Positions 25,047 to 33,272 of a stretch of DNA of 64,000 nt are shown piece by piece. Source of the DNA: Microbacterium sp. 8M (lineage in GTDB: Bacteria; Actinomycetota; Actinomycetes; Actinomycetales; Microbacteriaceae); NCBI RefSeq assembly GCF_902506375.1, contig NZ_LR733284.1, forward strand, positions 2,589,092 through 2,653,091, in the 5' to 3' direction. The position numbers were made by a program, and so were the translations under genes. Position 1 is the stretch's first letter. Each line of letters begins with the position of its first letter. Below the pieces are notes generated by a model. That model did not search any database. It was given only the letters and a program-made list of their open reading frames with translations, and was not told the DNA's origin.

Positions 25047-26255
25047 ATGGACTGGCAGACCACCTCGGAGGACACCGTGCCCTCGGCGCGCGTCTCGGAG
25101 GCGGACGCCCGCCTGCTGCGCGCCCGTCCGCCCGCCACCGGCGCCTGGCGGGACGGGGATCCGGCCGGCGATCGGCTGTTCGAGGCGTTCGGGCCGTTCC
25201 GCACGGAGGGTGGCGAGGAGCTGCCGCTGATCCGCCTCGCCTACGAGTCCTGGGGGACGCTGAACGCAGCGCGCGACAACGCGGTGCTGGTCCTGCACGC
25301 CCTCACCGGCGACAGCCACGTGGTCGGCGAGGCCGGCCGCGGGCACGCGACGAGCGGGTGGTGGGGCGACATCGTCGGCCCCGGCCGTGCGATCGACACC
25401 GACCGGTGGTTCGTGGTCGCCCCGAACATGCTCGGCGGCTGCCAGGGCTCCACCGGGCCGGCGAGCATCGCACCGGACGGCTACGAATGGGCGTCGCGCT
25501 TCCCGTACCTCACGATCCGCGACCAGGTCGCCGCTCAGGTGCTGCTCGCCGACGCGCTCGGCATCGCGCGCTGGGGTGCCGTGATCGGCGGATCCATGGG
25601 CGGCATGCACGCCCTGGAGTGGGCCGTCGGGTATCCCGAACGGGTCGAGCGGCTCGCCGTGCTGTCCTCTCCCCCGGTGACCACCGCCGACCAGCTCGCG
25701 CTGAACTTCGTGCAGCTGGAGACGGTGCGGATGGATCCGCGCTTCGCGGGCGGGGAGTACTACGACGCCCCGGTCGGCGAGGGCCCGCACCGCGGCCTCG
25801 CCCTGGCCCGGCGCATGGCGCTGCTGAACTACCGCAGCCCGATCGAGCTGAACCAGCGCTTCCAGCGCTCCTGGCAGTCCGACGTGTCGCCGCTCGGCCA
25901 CGGCGGGCGGTACGCCGTGGAGAGCTACCTCGACTTCCACGGCAACAAGTTCACGCGCCGCTTCGACGCCAACAGCTATCTGACGCTCGTGGAGGCGATG
26001 AACTCGCACGACATCGGCCGCGATCGCGGCGGCGTCGAGGACGCCCTCAAGCAGGTGACGGCGACGACGCTCGTGCTCGGGATCGACACCGATCGGCTGT
26101 TCCCGGTGGACGGCCAGCACCGCATCGCCCGCGGCATCCCGAACACCCTCGACGGGAACGAGGCCGTGGTGCTCGCCAGCGACTTCGGCCACGACGGCTT
26201 CCTCATCGAGACCGACGCCGTCGGCATGCACCTGGAGCGCCTCCTCGGATCCTGA
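25047..26255 (+). CDS. metX: Homoserine O-acetyltransferase
   Basis: A 402-aa alpha/beta-hydrolase-fold acyltransferase making O-acetylhomoserine for methionine synthesis. HALTGDSHV starts at about residue 84, NMLGGCQGSTGP at about 127, and the nucleophile elbow GGSMGGM at about 181-187 (Ser183). DTDRLFP and GHDGFL supply the Asp and His. The frame is open far upstream, but ATG 25047 with SD GGGAGA matches the family start. Its product feeds metY. Confidence 0.95.
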   Translation: MDWQTTSEDTVPSARVSEADARLLRARPPATGAWRDGDPAGDRLFEAFGPFRTEGGEELPLIRLAYESWGTLNAARDNAVLVLHALTGDSHVVGEAGRGHATSGWWGDIVGPGRAIDTDRWFVVAPNMLGGCQGSTGPASIAPDGYEWASRFPYLTIRDQVAAQVLLADALGIARWGAVIGGSMGGMHALEWAVGYPERVERLAVLSSPPVTTADQLALNFVQLETVRMDPRFAGGEYYDAPVGEGPHRGLALARRMALLNYRSPIELNQRFQRSWQSDVSPLGHGGRYAVESYLDFHGNKFTRRFDANSYLTLVEAMNSHDIGRDRGGVEDALKQVTATTLVLGIDTDRLFPVDGQHRIARGIPNTLDGNEAVVLASDFGHDGFLIETDAVGMHLERLLGS

Positions 26256-26261
26256 GCCCGC

Positions 26262-26305
26262 GCGCCCCTCACCGGCGTCGGCGCGCGCGGCGCCCCTCAC
26301 CGGCG
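26262..26305. repeat. 16-bp direct repeat after metX
   Basis: GCGCCCCTCACCGGCG occurs at 26262-26277 and again at 26290-26305 between the convergent metX and NUDIX genes. Function unknown; it may be a local slippage product. Confidence 0.5.
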
Positions 26306-26322
26306 ACGACAAGGGCGGGCGG

Positions 26323-26970
26323 TCAGGAGCCCTCGAACCGCCAGGCCGGAGCCTCGGCGACCAGGCGCTCCCGGGCGCCGGCTGCGGCTCCCGCCAGCTC
26401 GTCGCCGTCCCAGAAGAAGAGCGTGCCCGTCGTGGTGGCCTGCATCCGGGTGCGGAAGACCGCGGGATCCCCGGTGCGCGCCAGCGCGTCCTCGACGCCG
26501 GCCGCACCCCGCAGCGCATGCAGCGTGCGCCAGGTCGGCGGCATGAGCACGATCTCCCCCGCATCGCGGGCGGCGAGCGCCGACTCCGGTGCGAACCACC
26601 GCGCCTCGACCACCTCGTCGGGCGCAGGGCGGAGCGCTCCGCCCGGATCAGCGGCGAGGAAGAACCAGGTGCGCACGCGCTTCGGGATCCCCGCCGGCGG
26701 CACCCAGCACGACAGGGGCACGAGCCGCTCGAGCTCGAGGCCTGCCTCCTCGGCGGTCTCGCGCACCGCGGCACGCCCCGCGTCCTCCTGCTCCCCGGCG
26801 CCGTCGACGCGATCGCCGGGTTCGACCATGCCGCCGGGGAACACCCAGGCGCCCGCGAACGAGCCCCGGTCGGGTCGGCGCAGCAGCAGCGCCTCGATGC
26901 CGCCGGGCGCGTCGCGCAGGACCACCGCGGTGCCCGCGACGGGCAGGTCGTCGGACTCGGCGGAGCTCAT
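26323..26970 (-). CDS. NUDIX hydrolase, NUDT19-like with expanded box
   Basis: A 215-aa NUDIX protein. The box starts with GGMVEPGD (about 46-53) and ends with RETAEEAGL (about 70-78), but about nine extra residues separate its halves compared with the standard spacing. This resembles NUDT19/NUDT7-type coenzyme A or acyl-CoA diphosphatases rather than MutT. PDEVVEARWFAPESAL and LMPPTWRTLHAL follow. ATG 26970 is chosen; the frame is open upstream. Substrate is inferred. Confidence 0.85.
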   Translation of the reverse strand: MSSAESDDLPVAGTAVVLRDAPGGIEALLLRRPDRGSFAGAWVFPGGMVEPGDRVDGAGEQEDAGRAAVRETAEEAGLELERLVPLSCWVPPAGIPKRVRTWFFLAADPGGALRPAPDEVVEARWFAPESALAARDAGEIVLMPPTWRTLHALRGAAGVEDALARTGDPAVFRTRMQATTTGTLFFWDGDELAGAAAGARERLVAEAPAWRFEGS

Positions 26971-27022
26971 CAGCCCATCGTAGGGCGCGCGGCCGGTCGC
27001 CGCGTCGAGGCGGCGGGCGACC

Positions 27023-28264
27023 TCAGACCAGGTCGCGCACCCGCACGGATCCGGTCTCGGTGTGGAACCGGCGCTGCACCGCGTAGGACGCGAGCGCGAT
27101 GCCGAGCCCGATGACCGCCAGGCCCGCACCGACCCAGGACGGCGCCGCGAAGCCCCAGCCCCAGGCGATCACCAGGCCGCCGAGGAAGGCGCCGAGGCTG
27201 TTGCCGATGTTGAGCGAGGAGTGGTTCAGCGCCGCAGCGATGGACTGGTTGTCGCCCGCGACCTCCATCAGCCGGGTCTGGATCGAGACGCCGAGGACCG
27301 ACGAGAGCGCCGCCATCAGGAACGCCAGCGGGACGAGCAGCCAGATCGAGAACGACAGCACGGCCAGCAGCGCGAGCAGCACCGCCAGCCCGCCCATCCC
27401 GTAGAGCAGGGTGAGCCGCAGATTGCGGTCGGCGAAGTGACCGGCGAGCAGGTTGCCCAGGGTCATCCCCAGTCCGAACACCACGAGCGTGATCGGCACC
27501 ATCCACTGCGGCGCTCCCGCGCGATCGGTGACGAGCGGCGCGACGTAGCTGTACAGGGCGAAGAACCCGCCGAACCCGATCGCGCCGGTCGCGAGCGCGA
27601 ACCACACCTGCGGCCGCCGGAACACGCGCAGCTCCGCGCGGAACGTGCGCCCGGGATCCCCGGCGTGCTGCGGCACGAAGAACGCGATGCACACGCTCGC
27701 GAGCGCGAAGACGATCGTGACCAGCAGGAAGGCGATGCGCCAGCCGAAGTGCTGCCCCAGGAATGTGCCGAGCGGGACGCCGACCACGTTGGCGATCGTG
27801 AGTCCGGTGAGGATGAAGGCGACGCCCTTCGCGCGCTTGCCGGGGCCGAGCACGTCGGCGGCGACCAGCGCGCCGATCCCGAAGTAGGCCCCGTGCGGCA
27901 GCCCGGCGATGAAGCGGGCGAGCCCGACGGTCTCGAAGGTCGGCAGGACGACCGCGAGCCCGTTGCCGAGCGTGAGCGCGATCGCGAGGCCGAGCATCAC
28001 CCGGTGCCGCGGGAAGCGCGCCACGAGACCCGCGATCGTGGGCGCGCCGAGGACGACGCCGAGGGCGTACAGCGAGACGAGGATACCGGCGCGGCCGATC
28101 GCCTCGTCGGGGTTCTGCGCCCACAGGCCAGGGAGCAGATCCTGGGCGATGTCGGGCAGCAGGCCCATGGCGACGAACTCGGTCATGCCGATGCCGAAGC
28201 TGCCGATGGCGAGAGAGAGGAGCGCCCGCGTCGCCGCACCCCTCGAGAGGCTCGAGGGTTTCAT
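27023..28264 (-). CDS. MFS transporter, DHA1 family
   Basis: A 413-aa major facilitator with about 12 hydrophobic segments. IGSFGIGMTEFVAMGLLPDI in TM1 is typical of the AraJ/NepI/CmlA-like DHA1 exporters, and the TM2-TM3 loop carries VARFPRHRVM, a variant of the GxxxDRxGRR signature. Probably a proton-coupled efflux pump for a drug, sugar or nucleoside. It lies 9 bp after the thiamine-binding gene on the same strand. Confidence 0.9.
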   Translation of the reverse strand: MKPSSLSRGAATRALLSLAIGSFGIGMTEFVAMGLLPDIAQDLLPGLWAQNPDEAIGRAGILVSLYALGVVLGAPTIAGLVARFPRHRVMLGLAIALTLGNGLAVVLPTFETVGLARFIAGLPHGAYFGIGALVAADVLGPGKRAKGVAFILTGLTIANVVGVPLGTFLGQHFGWRIAFLLVTIVFALASVCIAFFVPQHAGDPGRTFRAELRVFRRPQVWFALATGAIGFGGFFALYSYVAPLVTDRAGAPQWMVPITLVVFGLGMTLGNLLAGHFADRNLRLTLLYGMGGLAVLLALLAVLSFSIWLLVPLAFLMAALSSVLGVSIQTRLMEVAGDNQSIAAALNHSSLNIGNSLGAFLGGLVIAWGWGFAAPSWVGAGLAVIGLGIALASYAVQRRFHTETGSVRVRDLV

Positions 28265-28273
28265 CCCTCCAGC

Positions 28274-28606
28274 CTAGAGGGTGCCGGACTCGCCGATCGC
28301 ACGCTCCAGGCGCTCGATCTTGCCGTCGATCTCGCCCGTGTACCCGGGCCTGATATCGGCCTTCAGCACGAGCGACACCCGGGAGCCGAACGGCATCACG
28401 GCCTCGGTCGCGCGCTTGACGACGTCCATGACGGTGTCCCAGTCCGGTCCCTCGACCTCCGTGAACATGCTCGTGGTGCGATGCGCGAGACCGGAGGCGC
28501 GGACCACGGCCACCGCGGCGGCGACCGCGTCGTGCACTGAGGCGTCGGCGCTCTCCGGACGGTCGGGGGCGGATCCGCTGGGAGCGACGGAGAAGGCGAC
28601 GAGCAT
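28274..28606 (-). CDS. MTH1187-family thiamine-binding protein (DUF77)
   Basis: A 110-aa ferredoxin-fold protein of the YqgV/MTH1187 type, which binds thiamine in related bacteria. MLVAFSVAPSG, SVHDAVAAAVAVVRASGL and TMFTEVEGPDWDTVM-type blocks are characteristic. The ATG overlaps the stop of the upstream glycosyltransferase by ATGA, so it is translationally coupled. Confidence 0.88.
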   Translation of the reverse strand: MLVAFSVAPSGSAPDRPESADASVHDAVAAAVAVVRASGLAHRTTSMFTEVEGPDWDTVMDVVKRATEAVMPFGSRVSLVLKADIRPGYTGEIDGKIERLERAIGESGTL

Positions 28607-29958
28607 CAGGACCTCCGGGTTTCGGGGACTTCACGGGCGGGGGCCGCAGCGCGGCGCACCGGCGTGCGCACGATCGCGCGGATCGCGATCACGCAGATGA
28701 CCACGACGAGGATGTTGCGGACGCTCAACAGCGCGATCGGCAACGCCTCTGCGCGCAGCAGACCGTCGTACACGACAGGGTAGACCGCCTGGGTGAACAG
28801 GTAGTCGACGAGGACGAGCACCGCGGGGACACGCACGCGCGGGCCGTCGAACAGCCACCACAGCAGGATCGGGGCGAGCATCCACACCTGGAACTGCGGG
28901 GATCCGACCTTGTTGCACGCGATCAGCACGGCGACGAGGGCGAGCGCCGTCGCCGGCAGCAGCCGGCGCGCGGACGCCCCGGACCGCAGCTTCCACAGCG
29001 CGAGCCCGGCGATCGCGAGCACGGCCAGGGCCATGAGCGGGGTGAGCACGGCCGCTGCGAGATCGACGCCAGGGCCGGCGAGCTGGAACGTGAGGATCTG
29101 CCGGTCGTACTCGATGCGCGTCACGCCGGTCTGGGTGAGCCACAGCAGCGGAGTCGCCCCGACCGCCTCGATCTGCAGTCCGCGCCCGCTCATCTGACTG
29201 AGGAAGCCGAGGAGGTTCCTCCCGCCGCCCAGGAGCACGAGTCCGAGCACCACGACGAAGGTGACGATCGCCGCCGAGACGATCATCCGGATCCGCCCGC
29301 GCAGCAGCGCGAGGGCGGCGACGAACAGCGCGCCCGGCCAGATCTTGATCCAGGCGCCCACCGTGAACAGCGCACTCGCGACCGCGGGACGGGAGAACAG
29401 CCACAGCCCCCCGATCAGCGCCAGCGGCACCGTGACCGCGTCGATCCGGAACATCGCGATCGGCCCGAGCGCGACCAGCGCCGCCATCCAGAACAGGGCC
29501 GCGCCGCGGCGGATCCGACTGCGGGCGGCCCGCCGCCCGCGGAGCAGGAAGGCGAACCCGACGGCGTCGAGGATCGTGATCAGGATCGACCAGGCGACGA
29601 CGTAGCTCGCGGATCCGACCGCGTACGCGCCCGGGATGAGCGGATGCAGCAGCTGCGAGATCCCCTGGGCGAGGAGCATCGGCAGCAGGGCCAGCTGCGG
29701 GTACACCCAGCTCTCGGTGATCCCGACGACCGCGCCGCCCCCGAGCGCATTGCGCGACCACGGCTCGTACACGAACACGGTGTCGCCCATCGGCAGCGCC
29801 GGCATCCACCAGCCGACCGTCGCGACGTAGAGGTGAGCCAGGACGAAGGCGGCCCACAGCACGGCGAGCGGCAGCCCGGCACGGCGCACCGGCGTCGGTC
29901 CGGCGGCGGCCCGGGTCTGTGCGGCGCGGGTCGCGCCCGTCGGCTCGGCACCGCTCAC
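28606..29958 (-). CDS. GT87-like polytopic membrane glycosyltransferase
   Basis: A 450-aa protein with 10 or more hydrophobic segments and an early extracytoplasmic loop GDTVFVYEPW, whose acidic residue is placed like the catalytic Asp of GT-C mannosyltransferases (DUF2029/GT87). GAWIKIWPG in the middle matches this family. It probably uses a polyprenyl-phosphate sugar donor for cell-envelope glycan synthesis. GTG 29958 overlaps the nnrD stop (GTGA). Confidence 0.8.
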   Translation of the reverse strand: MSGAEPTGATRAAQTRAAAGPTPVRRAGLPLAVLWAAFVLAHLYVATVGWWMPALPMGDTVFVYEPWSRNALGGGAVVGITESWVYPQLALLPMLLAQGISQLLHPLIPGAYAVGSASYVVAWSILITILDAVGFAFLLRGRRAARSRIRRGAALFWMAALVALGPIAMFRIDAVTVPLALIGGLWLFSRPAVASALFTVGAWIKIWPGALFVAALALLRGRIRMIVSAAIVTFVVVLGLVLLGGGRNLLGFLSQMSGRGLQIEAVGATPLLWLTQTGVTRIEYDRQILTFQLAGPGVDLAAAVLTPLMALAVLAIAGLALWKLRSGASARRLLPATALALVAVLIACNKVGSPQFQVWMLAPILLWWLFDGPRVRVPAVLVLVDYLFTQAVYPVVYDGLLRAEALPIALLSVRNILVVVICVIAIRAIVRTPVRRAAAPAREVPETRRS

Positions 29959-30950
29959 GCGTGGTCCTCCTCGATCCGGTGGTCTTCGGGGTCGTCGACG
30001 CGTGCGCCGTCCGGGACGGGAGCGCGGTCGTCGGGGACCGCACCTCCTTCGGCGAGAGCCTCGGCGAACGCGGCAGGCAGCGCCTCCGCGACGTCCAGGG
30101 CGACGACGGGATGCCCCGGCGCTCCGGCGGCGACGCCGGCGGCGATCCGGCCGGCACGGCCGTGCAGCCACGCTGCCGCTGCGGCGAGCTCGGAGAGCGG
30201 CGCACCCCCGCCGCCGGCACGGTCGGCCGCCACGAGGGCGCCGATCACGCCGGCGAGCACGTCGCCGGTGCCCGCCGCGGCGAGCCAGCCGGTGCCCGCG
30301 TCCACGGCGATCGCGTGGGCGGATCCGGGTGCCGCGACGAGCGTGGTCGCGCCCTTCAGCAGCACGGTCCCGCCGAGCGCCGCCGCGGTCTCGAGGGCGG
30401 CGGCCGCGCGCCGCGCGGGGTCGTCCAGCGCCTCGGTCCCGACCGACGTCAGTCCGAGCGCCGTGCGCAGCCGAGCGAACTCGCCCGCATGCGGGGTGGC
30501 GATCACCGGCGCGCGGGCCGGCAGCAGGTCGAGGGCGCCCGCGTCGACGACGACCGGCACCGCGCCCGCGAGCAGGCGCCGCAGCCCGTCCGTCTCCTCC
30601 GGCGTGCGCAGCGCCGGATCGGTGCCCGAGCCGATCACCCAGGCGTCGGCGCGGACCTCGGCGGCGGGCAGGGGCTCGGCCACGACCGTCTCGGGCCGGC
30701 GGCCCAGCACGAGGTCGGCGGGTCGCCGCGGGCCGAGGTAGCGCACGTACCCCGCGCCGGCGCGCCAGGCCGCCTCCACGCCCAGCACCGCGGCTCCGGG
30801 GTACGCGTGGGAGCCCGTGCGCAGGGCGACGGTGCCGCGGGTGCGCTTGTCGTCGGACCGGCCGGGCACACGCAGCAGCCGGCGGACGTCATGGCGCGTC
30901 CACGCGACACGGCCGTGCGCGTCGAGCACACCGGCGGACGGAGAAGGCAT
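29955..30950 (-). CDS. nnrD: ADP-dependent NAD(P)H-hydrate dehydratase
   Basis: A 331-aa ribokinase-like repair enzyme that dehydrates damaged NAD(P)HX. Visible motifs: RGTVALRTGSHAYPGAA (about 38-54), PHAGEFARL (about 153-161), LLKGATTLV (about 197-205) and the anion hole AGTGDVLAG (about 226-234, catalytic Asp230). The NnrE epimerase domain fused to it in many bacteria is missing. The acidic C-terminal 30 residues are an extension. SD before ATG 30950 is weak. Confidence 0.88.
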   Translation of the reverse strand: MPSPSAGVLDAHGRVAWTRHDVRRLLRVPGRSDDKRTRGTVALRTGSHAYPGAAVLGVEAAWRAGAGYVRYLGPRRPADLVLGRRPETVVAEPLPAAEVRADAWVIGSGTDPALRTPEETDGLRRLLAGAVPVVVDAGALDLLPARAPVIATPHAGEFARLRTALGLTSVGTEALDDPARRAAAALETAAALGGTVLLKGATTLVAAPGSAHAIAVDAGTGWLAAAGTGDVLAGVIGALVAADRAGGGGAPLSELAAAAAWLHGRAGRIAAGVAAGAPGHPVVALDVAEALPAAFAEALAEGGAVPDDRAPVPDGARVDDPEDHRIEEDHA

Positions 30951-31052
30951 GGGATCAACGGTACTGGGCCGAGCCTGTGGTTGCGGCCCGGTGCGAGACC
31001 GGATCCTGTCTCCGCGCGTCCCCACGCGCTCCGCGGCCGGTAGCGTCGTGGC

Positions 31053-32120
31053 GTGAGCCTTCTCTTCTCCCCGCTGCCCCTCCGCTCCCTCGTCCTGCGC
31101 AACCGGCTCTGGGTCTCCCCCATGTGCATGTACAGCGCCGTCGACGGCGTGCCGCAGGAATGGCACCACACGCACCTCGCCCAGTTCGCGTCCGGCGGAG
31201 CCGGGCTCATCATCGCCGAAGCCACGGCGGTGCTGCCCGAGGGGCGGATCAGCCCGCGCGACACCGGCCTGTGGAACGACGCGCAGCGCGATGCGTGGGC
31301 GCCGATCGTCGCGGCCGTGCACGCGCGCGGCGCGCACATCGGCGTGCAGCTCGCGCACGCGGGCCGCAAGGCGTCGACGTGGTGGCCCTGGGCGCCGGAG
31401 CAGGGCTCCGTCCCCGTCTCGGAGGGCGGCTGGCCCACGGTCGCGCCGTCGGCGATCGCGTTCGAGGGGTTCGCCGAGCCCGCAGCCCTGGACGCGGCCG
31501 GCATCGCCGCCGTGGTCGAGGGGTTCGCCTCCGCCGCCCGCCGCGCCCTGGACGCGGGATTCGACGTGCTGGAGATCCACGGCGCGCACGGCTACCTGCT
31601 GCACGAGTTCCTCTCGCCGCTGAGCAACCACCGCGACGACGCCTACGGCGGCTCGCTCGAGAACCGGGCGCGCCTGCTGCTCGAGGTCACCGAGGCGGTG
31701 CGCGCGGTCGCGGGCGAGGACGTGCCGCTGTTCGTGCGCATCTCGGCGACCGACCACGCCCCCGGCGGCTTCGCTGCCGAGGAGGCCGCGCAGGTCGGCG
31801 AGTGGGCGGTGGCGCGCGGTGCGGACCTCATCGACGTGTCCAGCGGCGGTCTCGTCGCCCACCAGCGCATCGACGTGCATCCCGGCTACCAGGTGCCGCT
31901 CGCCGCGGCCGTGCGCCGGGGCGGGCGGATCCCGTCCTCCGCGGTGGGCCTGCTGACCAGCGGCGCCCAGGCCGAGAGCGTGCTCGCCGAGGGCGCCGCC
32001 GACGCGATCTTCGCCGGACGGGAGTGGCTGCGCGACCCGCACTTCGGCCTGCGGGCCGCGCACGAGCTCGGCGACGTGATCGCCTGGCCCGACCAGTACC
32101 TCCGCGCCCGCTGGCGCTGA
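31053..32120 (+). CDS. NADH:flavin oxidoreductase (old yellow enzyme, YqjM/NamA-like)
   Basis: A 355-aa FMN TIM-barrel ene-reductase. VSPMCMYSAVDGVPQEWHHTHL carries the YqjM-type Cys, Tyr and Trp residues near 25-45; ISPRDTGLWND, HAGRKAS, and EIHGAHGYLLHEFLSP with the His-x-x-His substrate pair follow; GLLTSGAQAE binds the phosphate. The GTG start at 31053 fits the family N-terminus. It probably reduces activated C=C bonds in detoxification. Confidence 0.93.
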   Translation: MSLLFSPLPLRSLVLRNRLWVSPMCMYSAVDGVPQEWHHTHLAQFASGGAGLIIAEATAVLPEGRISPRDTGLWNDAQRDAWAPIVAAVHARGAHIGVQLAHAGRKASTWWPWAPEQGSVPVSEGGWPTVAPSAIAFEGFAEPAALDAAGIAAVVEGFASAARRALDAGFDVLEIHGAHGYLLHEFLSPLSNHRDDAYGGSLENRARLLLEVTEAVRAVAGEDVPLFVRISATDHAPGGFAAEEAAQVGEWAVARGADLIDVSSGGLVAHQRIDVHPGYQVPLAAAVRRGGRIPSSAVGLLTSGAQAESVLAEGAADAIFAGREWLRDPHFGLRAAHELGDVIAWPDQYLRARWR

Positions 32121-32153
32121 GTCCCGGCCGGCCCCTGAGCGTCCTTCGTCCCG

Positions 32154-32202
32154 CCTTCGTCCCGCCTTCGGCTCGCTCAGGAGCCGGAAGGCGGGACGAA
32201 GG
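32154..32202. terminator. Bidirectional terminator between convergent genes
   Basis: A 16-bp perfect outer stem (32154-32169 with 32187-32202) continues, past one bulged G, into a 5-bp inner stem (32170-32174 with 32181-32185) with a 6-nt loop. It separates the old yellow enzyme gene (+) from the CorC-like gene (-). Confidence 0.8.
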
Positions 32203-32210
32203 GCCCCGGT

Positions 32211-33272
32211 TCAGCGGCCGAAGCCGCGCCGCGTGATGTCGCGCACCTCTCCGACGAGCTCCTCGATGATGTCCTCCAGGAACAGGACCGCGGTGGTCTC
32301 ACCGGCCGCGTCGCGCACCTGCGCCAGGTGACGCCCCGCACGGCGCATGATCGCCAGCGCGTCCTCGAGGTCGGTGTCCTCCTGCATCGGCACCATCTGG
32401 TGGATCCGCTTCGCCGGGATGGGAAGTCCCGCCCGCGCTGCGGCCTCCGGGCCCTCCGCCGAGCGGATCACGTCCTTCAGGTGCACGTAGCCCACGGGCG
32501 CGCCCTCGGCGTCGACGATGACGTAGCGCGAGAAGCCGTGCTTGGCCACGGCGCGCTCCACGTCGTCGGGCGTCGCGCCGATCGGAAGGGTGACCAGGCC
32601 CGCCAGCGGGACGGCGACGTCGCGCGCGTCCTTGTCGGTGAACTCGACCACCGCGCTGACCGTTCCCGCGGAGTCGTCCAGCACGCCCTCGCGGCGGGAC
32701 TGGTCCACGATCGTCGCGACCTCCTCGAGCGTGAACGTCGAGGCGGCCTCGTCCTTCGGCTCGACGCGGAACAGCCGCACGACGCCGTTCGCGGTCGCGT
32801 TCAGCGCCCGGATCACCGGGTAGAACACCTTCGAGACCCACACCAGCGGGGTCGCCAGGATCAGCACCGAGCGGTCCGGCACCGAGAACGCAAGGTTCTT
32901 CGGCACCATCTCGCCGAAGATGACGTGCAGGAACGACACCAGCACGAGCGTGATCGCGAAAGCCACGACGTCCACCGCCGCCTCGGCCAGGCCGATGGCG
33001 TGCAGCGGCGCCTCGAGCAGGTGGTGCATGGCGGGCTCGGAGACGTTCAGGATCAGCAGCGAGCACACCGTGATGCCCAGCTGCGAGGTGGCGAGCATGA
33101 GGGTCGCGTGCTCCATCGCGTACAGCGCGGTGCGCGCGGATCGGGAGCCGCGCTCCGCGAGCGGCTCGATCTGCGAGCGCCGCGCCGAGATCACCGCGAA
33201 CTCCGCGGCCACGAAGAACGCGTTGCAGGCGAGGAGCACGAACAGCCACGCGATTCCGGCCCAATCGTTCAT
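32211..33272 (-). CDS. CorC/HlyC-type CNNM-CBS membrane protein (second of pair)
   Basis: A 353-aa protein with the CNNM membrane domain (about residues 1-170, three to four TM helices, with FGEMVPKNLAF) and a CBS pair (about 200-325). It lacks the C-terminal CorC_HlyC transporter domain that its neighbour keeps, being about 85 residues shorter. Family members are linked to Mg2+/Co2+ homeostasis. ATG 33272 overlaps the stop of the upstream paralogue by ATGA. Confidence 0.9.
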   Translation of the reverse strand: MNDWAGIAWLFVLLACNAFFVAAEFAVISARRSQIEPLAERGSRSARTALYAMEHATLMLATSQLGITVCSLLILNVSEPAMHHLLEAPLHAIGLAEAAVDVVAFAITLVLVSFLHVIFGEMVPKNLAFSVPDRSVLILATPLVWVSKVFYPVIRALNATANGVVRLFRVEPKDEAASTFTLEEVATIVDQSRREGVLDDSAGTVSAVVEFTDKDARDVAVPLAGLVTLPIGATPDDVERAVAKHGFSRYVIVDAEGAPVGYVHLKDVIRSAEGPEAAARAGLPIPAKRIHQMVPMQEDTDLEDALAIMRRAGRHLAQVRDAAGETTAVLFLEDIIEELVGEVRDITRRGFGR

